A DNA stretch of 64,000 bases. Origin: Rhodobacteraceae bacterium Alg231-30 (GTDB lineage Bacteria > Pseudomonadota > Alphaproteobacteria > Rhodobacterales > Rhodobacteraceae). The notes under the pieces were generated by a model, which saw only the letters and a list, made by a program, of their open reading frames with translations, searched no databases and was not told the origin of the DNA. The translations under genes were made by a program, and so were the position numbers. The stretch is from assembly GCA_900143615.1 (NCBI GenBank), contig FREU01000003.1, positions 484,237 to 548,236 on the forward strand, read 5' to 3'. Below are positions 8,374 through 16,379 of this stretch, in pieces (positions within the stretch are counted from its first letter, which is position 1; each line of letters starts with the position of its first letter).

Positions 8374-10094
8374 GCCACCATCACCGGGTTAGCTAAAAAG
8401 TCATCGAGATTGGCAGATTTAGGCGGCTGTGGGTTCCAGCTCATCAATTGGACGCAGTTAAACAGCGCCATCAACGGATCAATCTTGGCCGTGCCACTTT
8501 GTGCCTTGGTCACAATCACAGCATTGCCGCGCGCTTCGGTTTTCGCATTGCCAACACACCACGCCATGATGCGCTGGTTGCAATGCACCATCGAGCCGTT
8601 CTTCAGTTTGACAGGCGCGGCCTTGATCGCAGCGTTCAGCTTGTAGCCTTGGCTGATCGCCCGAATATCCTCGATCGCAAATCCCGCATCAATTAAGGCA
8701 TCCACGATCTTGGCGACGCCTTCTGGGTCCATACCAATGCCGTCTTCTTCGGGCAGCACACCCGCGGTCTTCAGCATCATGCAAATCTCAACAATTTCCG
8801 GAATTGCTTCTTCCTCCAAATTGTCCACCAGCGTCAGTTCGTCGGCCTCGGCGAGCGTCTCCAACTCCGGCGCGATTGATTGGCGCAGCTTGAGAACATC
8901 GCGATCCGCCCATGCCTTGCCCCAGCCCTGCCAAACCTTTGTCTTTGCGTGCCGACCCAAAACAAAGAACCCCAAGAGATCATCCAGACCACCGCCATCC
9001 ACGCCCACAACGCAAACTTCTGATGTTTCGATGATGCGATCCAGATCGATGGCGCGCCCGGCCTTTTCCCAATAATCCACACCCACCCAGCGACCCGATT
9101 TGATCCCAATGCCCACCTCGACATTCAGATGCTGCGAGGCGAACAGCGCCAGCGCTTCCGGCCCTTCGCGTTCGGCCTTCTTCAGATCATTGATGAGATC
9201 TTGCAGATGCACGGACCGCCCAAGATTGGGGTTGATCAGCGACCAGGTCGCTGGATCTTTCCACTCTTCTTTTTCGACCATCTCTTGCGGTAGCTCATAA
9301 AGCACTGCCAGCATCGGCAACTTGAGCTCGCCATCACGCACCGCACGCGCGGTCTGTAATTCCTTCTCAAATTGCCCTGTTGGCCGGTCTTTCGATTGCG
9401 TGGTGATTTGCAAAAAGAAGCCTTCAGGCCGTGATTTCAGCCCACCGCGCAACTCGATGAAGATGTCCGGCGCTTTGGCTTTCGACCCCAAAACATGAGT
9501 TTCATCAACTAGGATGTAAGCGCCTTTTGATCCCGTCACCACGTCACCATCCGCAGACAGGATCATGATCACGGCTTCCGTCACCCGATGTGTGATCTGC
9601 TTTTGGTGGGTTTGGGGCTTAAATAATTTGGTTAGATCATCATCCAATGCAATGATCCCGAGGGCAGTCTTGAAAGCGATGCCGGCAATCTTCTGTGTCG
9701 GTGCAATCAATAACAATTCCGCTTGTGGGCGCTCATTCATGATGGCCGCCGTAACGATGATCCCTGCTGAGATCGCTGACTTTCCATTTTTCTTTGGCAC
9801 CAACAGAAAGAACTCGCGTAGCATGCGCCGCTTCAATTCTGGATCGTAGCTTCCAAAAATGACCCGCACGAAATCCAACACCCAATCATCACACACCTCG
9901 CCAAATGTCGGCGTGCCAAGAAGATCCGGAACCTTTAGCCGTTTGAAAATTCTCAGCGCCTTGTCGGCCACGGCATCAAACAAAGGCAAATCAGGGATAA
10001 GAGACTTGCCCTCTAGAACTCGCGCTTCCCAATCAAGAACAGCTGTGTCCCATGCTGGATCCGGTGCGAAGTCATCGATGTTGAAATCCAGCAT
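8370..10094 (-). CDS. Terminase large subunit
   Basis: 574 residues. The ATPase part has a Walker A-like LLVPKKNGKSAISAG near residue 105 and a Walker B-type YILVDETHVLG near residue 197. The nuclease part begins around residue 340 with VVGVDGGGLDDLLGFFVLG and continues with acidic motifs including LVDNLEEEAIPEI. This matches the Terminase_1 family of HK97-type phages. The protein cuts concatemeric DNA and drives it into the prohead. It overlaps the portal gene by four bases and shares one base with the small subunit stop region. Confidence 0.93.
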   Translation of the reverse strand: MLDFNIDDFAPDPAWDTAVLDWEARVLEGKSLIPDLPLFDAVADKALRIFKRLKVPDLLGTPTFGEVCDDWVLDFVRVIFGSYDPELKRRMLREFFLLVPKKNGKSAISAGIIVTAAIMNERPQAELLLIAPTQKIAGIAFKTALGIIALDDDLTKLFKPQTHQKQITHRVTEAVIMILSADGDVVTGSKGAYILVDETHVLGSKAKAPDIFIELRGGLKSRPEGFFLQITTQSKDRPTGQFEKELQTARAVRDGELKLPMLAVLYELPQEMVEKEEWKDPATWSLINPNLGRSVHLQDLINDLKKAEREGPEALALFASQHLNVEVGIGIKSGRWVGVDYWEKAGRAIDLDRIIETSEVCVVGVDGGGLDDLLGFFVLGRHAKTKVWQGWGKAWADRDVLKLRQSIAPELETLAEADELTLVDNLEEEAIPEIVEICMMLKTAGVLPEEDGIGMDPEGVAKIVDALIDAGFAIEDIRAISQGYKLNAAIKAAPVKLKNGSMVHCNQRIMAWCVGNAKTEARGNAVIVTKAQSGTAKIDPLMALFNCVQLMSWNPQPPKSANLDDFLANPVMVA

Positions 10095-10639
10095 TAGTGC
10101 GTCACTCCGGGTTTCAAATCATCGCCCCAACCGCTTTCTCCACCCGACACGTCGCGGGCCGCTTTGCGTTCCTGCGCCTTCTTGCCTTGGGGCTGATGGG
10201 CATCGCCCTCGCCCTGTGCATCCCGCAACCGAGCTGCTGCGCTCATCATGTCGTTCTTTTCGATCATTTGATTGAGCAGACGCTGCGCGCCAACGTTGCC
10301 ACTTTCAGCTTGTTCAAACACCAGCTCGAACCTTTTGGCATCCAACCGATCCCGTTGCATGTCGCGCCGCTTAAGCTCTGAAAAATAATACCTTCTCAGC
10401 GTAGGTTGAGAGACATGAAGCGCATTTGCTATCCGCTCATTGCCCCACCCAAGCGCCAGTAACAGTATGACTTTATTGCGATTTTTCTGACTTGGACTAT
10501 GCGCAGGCCGACCCCGCTTGCCACTGGCATGCCGTACTGGGTCGCCAAATAGGTCAAACTCTTCGCAGTCCAAGAAAAAAATCTCCGAATGTGGGGGGTG
10601 CGGGTCTAGGGCACTGAGGGGTGTGGACTTTTGACCCAC
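10094..10639 (-). CDS. Terminase small subunit (HTH DNA-binding)
   Basis: 181 residues from a GTG start at 10639, preceded by the purine-rich AAAGGGGGG. A helix-turn-helix lies at residues 50-80 (LGWGNERIANALHVSQPTLR), inside 'GRPAHSPSQKNRNKVILLLA'. The C-terminal part is charged and helical. The position between HNH nuclease and large terminase, with a recognisable HTH, fits a small subunit that binds the packaging site. The upstream 'RKRGRP' stretch resembles an AT-hook. Confidence 0.75.
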   Translation of the reverse strand: MGQKSTPLSALDPHPPHSEIFFLDCEEFDLFGDPVRHASGKRGRPAHSPSQKNRNKVILLLALGWGNERIANALHVSQPTLRRYYFSELKRRDMQRDRLDAKRFELVFEQAESGNVGAQRLLNQMIEKNDMMSAAARLRDAQGEGDAHQPQGKKAQERKAARDVSGGESGWGDDLKPGVTH

Positions 10640-10661
10640 CCCCCCTTTGGTTATTCTGTAA

Positions 10662-11090
10662 TCAGGCCAAGCCGCGTTTCTCTAGGCTTTGCTTGGTGCT
10701 GTCGTGATAGGCCTTGCTGACGGCCTCCAAGTTGTTGTCATCCCAGAACAGATCCGAGTTGCCTCGGTGTGGGATCTTGTGATCAACCACCGGACTGTTG
10801 GGGGCGGGATATCGCCCGATCAGCGCTTCGCCAGTTTTCTGGCAGACATAGCCATCACGCATCAGGATATTGCGGCGCTTGCGCTGCCAGCGCGCAGTCT
10901 TATACCAGGCACGCCACGGTTGCGAGGCATCTCTTAAACGGTGACGATCCAGCTCAGTTTCAGTTGGTTTGCCAAACCGCGCTTTGATCCGCCCAATACG
11001 CGGCGGCAAGCCTCGTCCCTTGAGTTTTCCCATCTCGAGCTCCTCGACATCCAAATCGCCAAAACACTGAGATGACATTGTATTTTGCAC
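10662..11090 (-). CDS. HNH endonuclease beside the terminase
   Basis: 142 residues with an HNH core: WQRKRRNILMRDGYVCQKTG, then PVVDHKIPHRGNSDLFWDDN, then NLEAVSKAYHDSTKQ. The D-H of VVDHKIPH and the final H/N residues form the metal-binding site. In phages with HK97-type heads an HNH protein beside TerS/TerL takes part in cos cleavage and packaging. It may start at 11090 or at the second Met (11078). The zinc-type cysteines are incomplete (only one Cys before the His core). Confidence 0.85.
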   Translation of the reverse strand: MQNTMSSQCFGDLDVEELEMGKLKGRGLPPRIGRIKARFGKPTETELDRHRLRDASQPWRAWYKTARWQRKRRNILMRDGYVCQKTGEALIGRYPAPNSPVVDHKIPHRGNSDLFWDDNNLEAVSKAYHDSTKQSLEKRGLA

Positions 11091-11209
11091 AGCCAGATTG
11101 GGGTATCGCGTCCCGCAAAGGATTTGAAACTTAAGACTTAACCCCCTAAGGTGGATCCAGTTTGTTCACTAGTTCACTTTTTCTTTGCTACGAAAAACTT
11201 GGATCGACA

Positions 11210-11824
11210 ATGAACAACAGACTTTTTGCAACCTTAGTTGCCGCGACTTTAGCTAGCAGTTCAATGGCCAGCCCCGATAACACAACTCAAAAATTGCTCG
11301 CTACACCTCCATCCATGCTCGAATGGGGGATTGAGTTGGTTAGACGCAACATCTCGGACACGGGCCGCCGTATGCCCAAATTCAGTCTGGAAAACGAACA
11401 ACATCAATGGCAATTCAACTACTGGCCAGACGAGGACAATTTCGTAGTTCACGTATTTCCGGAATTTAGTAGCGGAGATCGTTATCCCTCTCTTGAAGCA
11501 GCGAAGCAATACTGCCAAGAGACTATTTCCTCCATCCGCCAAATTGCCGGCGTCGACCCTGTTTCGGGAGAATTAGGGGGTTACAACAACCCTACTGTGA
11601 ACGACTTTCCTTTTTCACAATGGAGCCGATTGTTCGACCCGAACCTAATTGTTTATGGAATAGGGGGAGTAGACCAGAAATTAGCGAAAAAGATCGATGC
11701 CAAATTTCATATTCTTGTTAGAGCATTGTTTGTTCCAAACGAATCCGAAAAAGATTTATACGGAACTTATGGTTGCCGAACAACGTTGATCGGGAATTCT
11801 AACTTTCAAGAGTGGAAGAATTAG
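11210..11824 (+). CDS. Putative secreted protein, lysogenic cargo gene (moron)
   Basis: 204 residues from the ATG at 11210. A longer frame opens at 11162 but would spoil the signal peptide. Residues 1-20 (MNNRLFATLVAATLASSSMA) look like a Sec signal peptide with cleavage after ASSSMA. The mature part has two Cys (in AKQYCQETI and TYGCRTTL) that could form a disulfide. I recognise no family. It is on the strand opposite to the neighbouring phage operons, is AT-richer than them, and lies between structural and early operons, where lysogenic conversion genes are often inserted. A periplasmic or secreted role in the lysogen is inferred. Confidence 0.72.
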   Translation: MNNRLFATLVAATLASSSMASPDNTTQKLLATPPSMLEWGIELVRRNISDTGRRMPKFSLENEQHQWQFNYWPDEDNFVVHVFPEFSSGDRYPSLEAAKQYCQETISSIRQIAGVDPVSGELGGYNNPTVNDFPFSQWSRLFDPNLIVYGIGGVDQKLAKKIDAKFHILVRALFVPNESEKDLYGTYGCRTTLIGNSNFQEWKN

Positions 11825-11838
11825 GTCGGTTACTCAAA

Positions 11839-11869
11839 GCGCCCGAGGCGGGGTCTCCGCATCGGGCGC
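11839..11869. terminator. Bidirectional hairpin between cargo gene and early operon
   Basis: An 8-bp stem GCGCCCGA / TCGGGCGC encloses a GC-rich loop between two convergent genes. There is no long T tract on either side, so termination strength is uncertain. Confidence 0.5.
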
Positions 11870-11914
11870 AATAATGTTGATGGCTTATTGTCTAGCCCCC
11901 TAGAGTTTCAATCG

Positions 11915-12622
11915 TCAAGACCTTTTTGAACCGCCCATCGTCCAAGGCGCGCGCGGCGGCATCTCATCGGTGATCTCGTAGGTGGTTAAACCGCCATAGA
12001 TTTGGAAGTGGCCGCGCAGCTCCAGTAGCACGCCCCACCATTGCAGATAGGCGCGACGCGCGCGGGCAATGTCATGCGTGGTGTCACGGCAGATCACCGG
12101 GCAATACTGCACCTTGTCATGCACGATCACGCCTTTGCGGTTGCGCCGCGGCTGCGGTGGCCAGCCTTGTGCGCCCAGATTGGACGCATCCGCCGTCTTG
12201 GCAAAGCGACCGTGCCGATTGGTATGCGTGTCAGACGGCACACAGACAGTGATGGCCGCGCGCATCCAATCAGGCTCCTGCCCTGCTCGCGCCAACTCGG
12301 CCACCCAGATCGCTATGCGCTGCCCGCCATGGCCTTCTGGCAAAGCCGCCAAAGCAGAGGCCGCAATATCAGCGTCGTGATGGGATTGCGAACGGCCACC
12401 CCCATCGACGCGGCACCCCAGCCGCGCCTGCTCCATCATGATGTATTCCATCCCAAAGCTTGGCAGAGGCTGCCCCGCCAAGCTGGCCTGCCCGAAATCA
12501 AGCTGCACCTTTTCGCGCTGAAAGGCCCACTCTAGCAACCAGCGGATTGATACCAGCCGCTTTCCAGCCTGTTTTGGCTGCATGCAAACAACTCGCTGCG
12601 CTTCAACTTTGCCCATCATCAT
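11915..12622 (-). CDS. Uncharacterised phage early protein
   Basis: 235 residues from the ATG at 12622, which overlaps the upstream stop as ATGA (three ATGs in a row are available). No family recognised. The middle carries DADIAASALAALPEGHGGQR, and the C-terminus is aromatic-rich (LQWWGVLLELRGHFQIYGG followed by 'YEITDEMPPRAPW'). It is the last gene of the leftward early operon, a place often used in phages for late antiterminators or Holliday junction nucleases, but neither motif set is visible. Function unknown. Confidence 0.65.
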   Translation of the reverse strand: MMMGKVEAQRVVCMQPKQAGKRLVSIRWLLEWAFQREKVQLDFGQASLAGQPLPSFGMEYIMMEQARLGCRVDGGGRSQSHHDADIAASALAALPEGHGGQRIAIWVAELARAGQEPDWMRAAITVCVPSDTHTNRHGRFAKTADASNLGAQGWPPQPRRNRKGVIVHDKVQYCPVICRDTTHDIARARRAYLQWWGVLLELRGHFQIYGGLTTYEITDEMPPRAPWTMGGSKRS

Positions 12623-13212
12623 GCCTCTACTCCCTGAGCGGCAATATCTTCGCACTCACGCAGCGCCGCGAGACGGCGATCCCGAAACGCGGCCTCGTCA
12701 TCACTGACCGCGCGCCCTTCACTCAGCCGAAGCTCGATATCGCCTAAACGGCGCCGTGGCTCATAGGCCTGCTGCTTGATTTGGTCCTGCGTGTATCCAC
12801 CCGGCCATTTACGTTCGCCCGCAGGCCGAGCGCGCACCCATTTCAACAGCTCAACAGACCAGCCCTCACGGATGGCACGCCGCCCCAAATCGGCGCGAAA
12901 AATCGATTGCATCAAAGGCGACGGCGCGGCCTTGGTGTCTGGAGGCGAGATCTCTCTGGCACGCTCCAATAGCTTTAAGCCAATCGGCACCCGATCTTTG
13001 TTTGGCCCGCCCGGATGTGCCTGTGCCCAGTCGCACAGTTCAGCCAATGCAGCCGCCTCAACCCCTGCCAAACACTGGCAGACCGTTTGCTTCATCTTTT
13101 CATAGCCCGCCTTGGTGGTGGTCGTTGGCCGACCCAATCCGAGGTCTTCCAACTGTGTAAACACCAACGTCATGACACGCTTTTCGCCGTCTGCCTGTTC
13201 TTTTGCGTCCAT
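12619..13212 (-). CDS. Uncharacterised phage early protein downstream of the replication gene
   Basis: 197 residues from the ATG at 13212, chosen because AAGGGG lies 6 bases upstream. A longer frame from 13362 would run through the repeat region and encode a low-complexity DIDKEIDKDK stretch with no spaced ribosome site. The protein is helical, with GGPNKDRVPIGLKLLERARE and a C-terminal helix EAAFRDRRLAALREC. No family is recognised. Directly downstream of the DUF1376-like gene, a role in replication (for example helicase loading) is possible but not shown. Confidence 0.62.
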   Translation of the reverse strand: MDAKEQADGEKRVMTLVFTQLEDLGLGRPTTTTKAGYEKMKQTVCQCLAGVEAAALAELCDWAQAHPGGPNKDRVPIGLKLLERAREISPPDTKAAPSPLMQSIFRADLGRRAIREGWSVELLKWVRARPAGERKWPGGYTQDQIKQQAYEPRRRLGDIELRLSEGRAVSDDEAAFRDRRLAALRECEDIAAQGVEA

Positions 13213-13434
13213 TGCCTTGCCCCTTCTCAGCGCCTTTTTTCGAGTTATCCACAGCCCCTTTGGGCGGAACTGCCTTTTGTCTTTGTCAATTTCTTTGTCT
13301 ATGTCTCTGTCGTGCCGGACACTTCGAGACATTTTAAACAAGCCGTTGAAATCGTTTGTCATTCCTCAAACACTGTCCGCCAACTGTCCGGACACTGTCT
13401 TTCAAGTGTCCGCCAGACAGAGTTTGACGGGCCA
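13213..13434. other. Candidate prophage replication origin
   Basis: This 222-base gap between the replication-type gene and the next gene holds three signals. First, a perfect DnaA box TTATCCACA at 13245-13253. Second, a T-rich tract at 13273-13312 with five repeats of the type TTTGTC. Third, four 11-bp iterons starting at 13374, 13385, 13396 and 13407, each beginning TGTC (three TGTCCG), with one full palindrome TGTCCGGACA at 13385-13394 and an inverted copy at 13316. Iterons, an AT-rich tract and a DnaA box next to a replication gene are the usual parts of a theta origin. Origin activity is inferred. Confidence 0.55.
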
Positions 13435-14076
13435 TCATCTTGCCCCTCGCGCCGGGTGTGCGCCCAGATCGACCATGTGAGCAGACCACGCCTGTATGGC
13501 CTGCTCGATCCAGCTTGAGCTGCGATAGGCACAGCCCTGCTTGACCAGCCAGTCATCCATCCACAGGACACCCGCATCATTCTTGGCCAGCTCTGCATGA
13601 TAGCCCGCCAGCATCGAGCGCAACCGCTGCCGGCGCTTCTGCGAATTGGCCGCATCCACCTTGGCGCGGTTGTCTTCTTTGCGCGACACCGCCTCAGTCA
13701 GCGAGCGCAGAACTTGCGGGTGAAACAATCGCACCTCGTCATCGCAACGGCACGGTGTCCAGCGATGCAATGGCCCGTAGTCCAGACGACACAGGTTTTC
13801 AAAGTGGCTTGGCTCGACAAAGACCAGCTTTGCCAAGATCCGCAAATCTGTGGGCAAGGTTCCGATCGGGGAATTGTCGTATGCAATATTGATCAGATCG
13901 AAATAATGCGACTTGCACTCAGGCGTGCCCTTCAGGCGCATGTCAGAGTTCAACCAGCGCCGCCGCTCCCACACCATAAAGAAATGACTATCAAGCCGGT
14001 CATCCGGTCCAAACGGGTAGTGAGGCAAGTCACCTAGGTCGACAGGCCCCAAATGCGATCTTTGCGCCATACTCAT
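13435..14076 (-). CDS. DUF1376-like (YdaU-type) phage replication protein
   Basis: 213 residues. The N-terminal 100 residues show the DUF1376/YdaU pattern: PHYPFGPDDRLDSHFFMVWE, RRWLNSDMRLKGTPECKSHY, DLINIAYDNSPIGTLPTD and 'RILAKLVFV'. This winged-helix-like domain is found in replication initiators of lambdoid and Rhodobacterales phages. The C-terminal half carries a basic helix (QKRRQRLRSML) and no helicase motif. It overlaps the upstream gene by four bases and lies directly before a repeat-rich gap that looks like an origin, which supports an initiator role. Confidence 0.72.
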   Translation of the reverse strand: MSMAQRSHLGPVDLGDLPHYPFGPDDRLDSHFFMVWERRRWLNSDMRLKGTPECKSHYFDLINIAYDNSPIGTLPTDLRILAKLVFVEPSHFENLCRLDYGPLHRWTPCRCDDEVRLFHPQVLRSLTEAVSRKEDNRAKVDAANSQKRRQRLRSMLAGYHAELAKNDAGVLWMDDWLVKQGCAYRSSSWIEQAIQAWSAHMVDLGAHPARGAR

Positions 14077-14576
14077 ACTGACTCTCCCTTCGCGTCCCTT
14101 GACGGGTGCTTGGCCGCATAGGTCATGGCCGCCGCGATCACGCGTTCGATCATGCGCTTTGAATTGCGAGCAAAGGCACGCTGCACATAGTCTTTCCCCA
14201 GACCCAGTTCTCGGCTTGCTTCCGATTTTGAACGGAACTTCACGGGCCCAAGTGTGATAGGGTGCGCTAGGTACATGCCCCGCTGAGCGGGACGTCCAAT
14301 GTCGTCTGGCCGCCCCTCGGCAAGACGCCGGTAAACATGATCAATGCACACCTCAAAATAATCGGCAGCCGCCTGAGGGCTTTTAAAGCGCTTGCCGCGC
14401 ACTGCGACAGGCATTGGGTCGACCCCCGATTTACCCGCACCGCAGAGATCCGGCGTGCCATCGCGTAAATGCTTGCGCACCGTCGTTGCCGTAACATCAA
14501 GATCAAGCGCCGCGACATCTGCATCCGCATATCGCTTGCCACGCATCATGAAGTTTTGATAGCGGCGCGCGCCCAT
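14073..14576 (-). CDS. Array-type DNA-binding protein with three tandem HTH-like repeats
   Basis: 167 residues from the ATG at 14576, overlapping the upstream stop as ATGA. Three copies of a 30-35 residue unit can be aligned: residues 11-45 (RGKRYADADVAALDLDVT...), 58-93 (RGKRFKSPQAAADYFEVC...) and 108-140 (GPVKFRSKSEASRELGLG...). Each unit reads as a short beta strand 'rGkrf.s' followed by a two-helix turn 'aA..l.v....V.r.l..g', like the NUMOD1/intron-encoded repeat modules that bind DNA. No nuclease domain is attached. A DNA-binding regulator or origin-binding role is inferred. Confidence 0.62.
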   Translation of the reverse strand: MGARRYQNFMMRGKRYADADVAALDLDVTATTVRKHLRDGTPDLCGAGKSGVDPMPVAVRGKRFKSPQAAADYFEVCIDHVYRRLAEGRPDDIGRPAQRGMYLAHPITLGPVKFRSKSEASRELGLGKDYVQRAFARNSKRMIERVIAAAMTYAAKHPSRDAKGESV

Positions 14577-14854
14577 CAGAAATCCCCCACGGTCGAGGTG
14601 CATCTGCCTTCAAGCTCATCCATCCGATGCGCCAGCTTGCGCAGCTGGGTCGCCATACCCTTGGGCACATGGCCGCTAAACAGTCTGTCGCGCTTGTCCG
14701 CCGTCAGCGGGTCACCCGCGATGAGGGCAAAGGTCACGCCGTTGTCAGGATGGTCGCAGATTTCAAAGGCCAGATGCGCCACCGGAAAAGGCTCGCGCAC
14801 ATAGGTTGTCGGCTCTGGATGCCGCGCGCGCGATTTTGTTGAATGCGCGCTCAT
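14576..14854 (-). CDS. Hypothetical small phage protein
   Basis: 92 residues from the ATG at 14854, chosen because it overlaps the upstream stop as ATGA. The sequence is hydrophilic, with PFPVAHLAFEICDHPDNGV and VPKGMATQLRKLAHRMDEL. No family recognised. Tight coupling on both sides supports a real gene in the leftward early operon. Confidence 0.55.
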   Translation of the reverse strand: MSAHSTKSRARHPEPTTYVREPFPVAHLAFEICDHPDNGVTFALIAGDPLTADKRDRLFSGHVPKGMATQLRKLAHRMDELEGRCTSTVGDF

Positions 14855-15087
14855 GTCCAATAAGCCCCGCTGACAACTTCGCCGCTTTCAGCCTTATCCG
14901 CCGCCAAGACATCGTTGGTGGATTTGATAACCTGAGACTGGACGACACCATCGCGCGCCGCGATCTGATAGGCAGACAGCTTGCCGGCACATCGATCCTT
15001 GATCCATGTGAGAATGCGCTCATCTGATGCCCGTCCAGTGACCGCCATTAGAGCACCACATCGAGCAATAGATGCGAGCCGATCCAT
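14851..15087 (-). CDS. Hypothetical small phage protein with possible HTH
   Basis: Up to 78 residues. Neither the ATG at 15087 nor the one at 15048 has a clear ribosome site, so the start is unsure. The central segment AGKLSAYQIAARDGVVQSQV reads like a helix-turn-helix, which would suit an early regulator. It is coupled by ATGA to the gene that follows. No family recognised. Confidence 0.45.
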   Translation of the reverse strand: MDRLASIARCGALMAVTGRASDERILTWIKDRCAGKLSAYQIAARDGVVQSQVIKSTNDVLAADKAESGEVVSGAYWT

Positions 15088-15133
15088 GGGGAGGAGCGGG
15101 AGGAGATAGGATCGGCCCGCCGGGCGCGCGAAT

Positions 15134-15265
15134 TCATCTGCCAGCCTCCGGAATAGCGTTCAACATCCCGTCAAGCCATAGCGCCAAGCCAACGCCAAGC
15201 GCGCACAGGCAAACAACGAAGGCCACCAGCCCCAAGACAGAGGGTACATTCAAGCGATCAAACAT
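15134..15265 (-). CDS. Small single-span membrane protein
   Basis: 43 residues from the ATG at 15265, which overlaps the stop of the preceding membrane protein gene as ATGA. Residues 9-32 form one hydrophobic span (VPSVLGLVAFVVCLCALGVG), followed by a short polar tail. Small coupled membrane proteins in phage early operons include holin-like and exclusion proteins. The function is not visible. It is too short for most gene finders. Confidence 0.5.
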   Translation of the reverse strand: MFDRLNVPSVLGLVAFVVCLCALGVGLALWLDGMLNAIPEAGR

Positions 15266-15618
15266 CACTGCCCCCCTGCCCGCTGCTTGTCCGACATCAT
15301 CAGCCGGGTCCAAAGCACAAAAAATCCAACGGTGTAGCACACCAAATCCCAGGCGGAATCGACAGCGACGATGACGGAATAGCCGCTGTTGGGAATGTCG
15401 AATGCAACTTCTTTCAACGCGATCAACGCCAGAAAGCCCCAGAACCACAGCACCGACCGACCGCGCAGCAAAACTTCTGTTCCCATCGTGATGCCGATGC
15501 CATAATGCGCGATGCTCGCGCCCAGCCACAACATCCAGCGCCCCGTCACCACTTCGGTTCCGGCACAGCTCAGATTGCTGTGGAGAAGTGAATTGAATTC
15601 CTGCTGAAACGCACTCAT
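15265..15618 (-). CDS. Phage membrane protein, three or more spans
   Basis: 117 residues from the ATG at 15618 (ATGA overlap with the upstream stop). Hydrophobic segments lie near residues 27-45 (GRWMLWLGASIAHYGIGITM), 54-72 (SVLWFWGFLALIALKEVAF) and 84-105 (DSAWDLVCYTVGFFVLW). The short N-terminus MSAFQQEFNSLLHS is polar. No family recognised. With the small protein after it, it forms a two-gene membrane unit. Confidence 0.6.
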   Translation of the reverse strand: MSAFQQEFNSLLHSNLSCAGTEVVTGRWMLWLGASIAHYGIGITMGTEVLLRGRSVLWFWGFLALIALKEVAFDIPNSGYSVIVAVDSAWDLVCYTVGFFVLWTRLMMSDKQRAGGQ

Positions 15619-15893
15619 CTCTGCGAGATCCTTCCCAAAATATCGTTGCGGGTCTGGTCTTTGGTCAGGATTTCCATGGTCCGCCACACACCAAGAATGG
15701 CGCAGACCGTGTAGACATCCTCAATCGCGGGACTGGATGTGCAATCAAGCCAGTTTTTGATTTGCCGCTCAGATCGGCCCAGCACTGGGGCGGCGCGGCG
15801 CGCGACCTCGGCATCACTGTGACCGGGAAAAGCCTCTTGGATGGCACCGGCAAACCGACGCCTCGAAATGTCGCGCGCCTCAACCCGGTTCAT
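15615..15893 (-). CDS. Phage HTH regulator
   Basis: 92 residues from the ATG at 15893. A longer frame reaching 16037 would overlap the neighbouring intergenic region and encode an unlikely hydrophobic leader. The segment HSDAEVARRAAPVLGRSERQ followed by IKNWLDCTSSPAIEDVYTVC is a Cro/XRE-type helix-turn-helix. It is the second gene of the leftward early operon, behind the Cro-like gene, where a CII- or activator-type protein is usual. Confidence 0.6.
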   Translation of the reverse strand: MNRVEARDISRRRFAGAIQEAFPGHSDAEVARRAAPVLGRSERQIKNWLDCTSSPAIEDVYTVCAILGVWRTMEILTKDQTRNDILGRISQR

Positions 15894-16038
15894 TGTGAAA
15901 GATTTTTCATGGCCATTCAGGAGAAACTTGACCCCAGACCACAACACACGAGGCAAAGAACTCATGACGAACTCCAATACAAACTTAGCCACCCAAGAAC
16001 AAAACATGACAGCAATTCGAAAGATTGGTGGAGGCAAG

Positions 16039-16284
16039 TCATATTGCAGTCTCCAAGTCTTCCGAAACGTTTGGAAAAAAATGCTCAGGGCGCAGCGGCA
16101 AATTGCGGCGTACTGCCTCCCGCATCAGATATTGCTGGACATCAGACGGTATCAATCCACCAGTGCCGCCTTTTTCCTTTGGGTAAGTCCAGCGTCGAAC
16201 ACGGATCTCACTACGACCGGTCATTTCCGCCACCGCCTTGATGCCACCACAAATGTGAATAATCGTATGAGCAGGTTCCAACAT
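16039..16284 (-). CDS. Cro-like repressor
   Basis: 81 residues from the ATG at 16284, chosen because a start at 16344 would place coding sequence over the operators. The HTH lies at residues 8-35 (ICGGIKAVAEMTGRSEIRVR), followed by RWTYPKEKGGTGGLIPSDVQ. The 'GGTGG.IP' loop is typical of Cro/YdaS-type regulators in alphaproteobacterial phages. It is divergent from the CI-like repressor across three operators, the standard layout of a lysis/lysogeny switch. Confidence 0.75.
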   Translation of the reverse strand: MLEPAHTIIHICGGIKAVAEMTGRSEIRVRRWTYPKEKGGTGGLIPSDVQQYLMREAVRRNLPLRPEHFFPNVSEDLETAI

Positions 16285-16294
16285 GCGCCGATAC

Positions 16295-16369
16295 TTGCGA
16301 TTATCGCAGCAATTGGTCAAGCACAAAGTTGCGATTATCGCCAATATTCAAGGGTTGCGATTTCCGCAA
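16295..16369. promoter_or_regulatory. Lysis/lysogeny switch: three 15-bp operators
   Basis: Three near-identical dyads lie between the divergent cro-like and cI-like genes: TTGCGATTATCGCAG (16295-16309), TTGCGATTATCGCCA (16329-16343) and TTGCGATTTCCGCAA (16355-16369). The inner 13 bases of the first, TGCGATTATCGCA, form a perfect palindrome around a central T. Spacing is 34 and 26 bases. They cover both divergent promoters. The repressor ATG at 16380 has no ribosome site, so its message may be leaderless. Confidence 0.82.
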
Positions 16370-16379
16370 TATCGTTACT

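Noticed and set aside
1..11090. Gene transfer agent cluster
   Set aside because: A GTA-like tail chaperone is present, but so are an integrase, repressor switch, origin-like repeats and an adjacent tRNA; these are prophage traits.
13213..13362. N-terminal extension of the 12619-13212 gene to the ATG at 13362
   Set aside because: It crosses the DnaA box and T-rich repeats, encodes low-complexity DIDKEIDKDK, and its GAGG is too close to the ATG.
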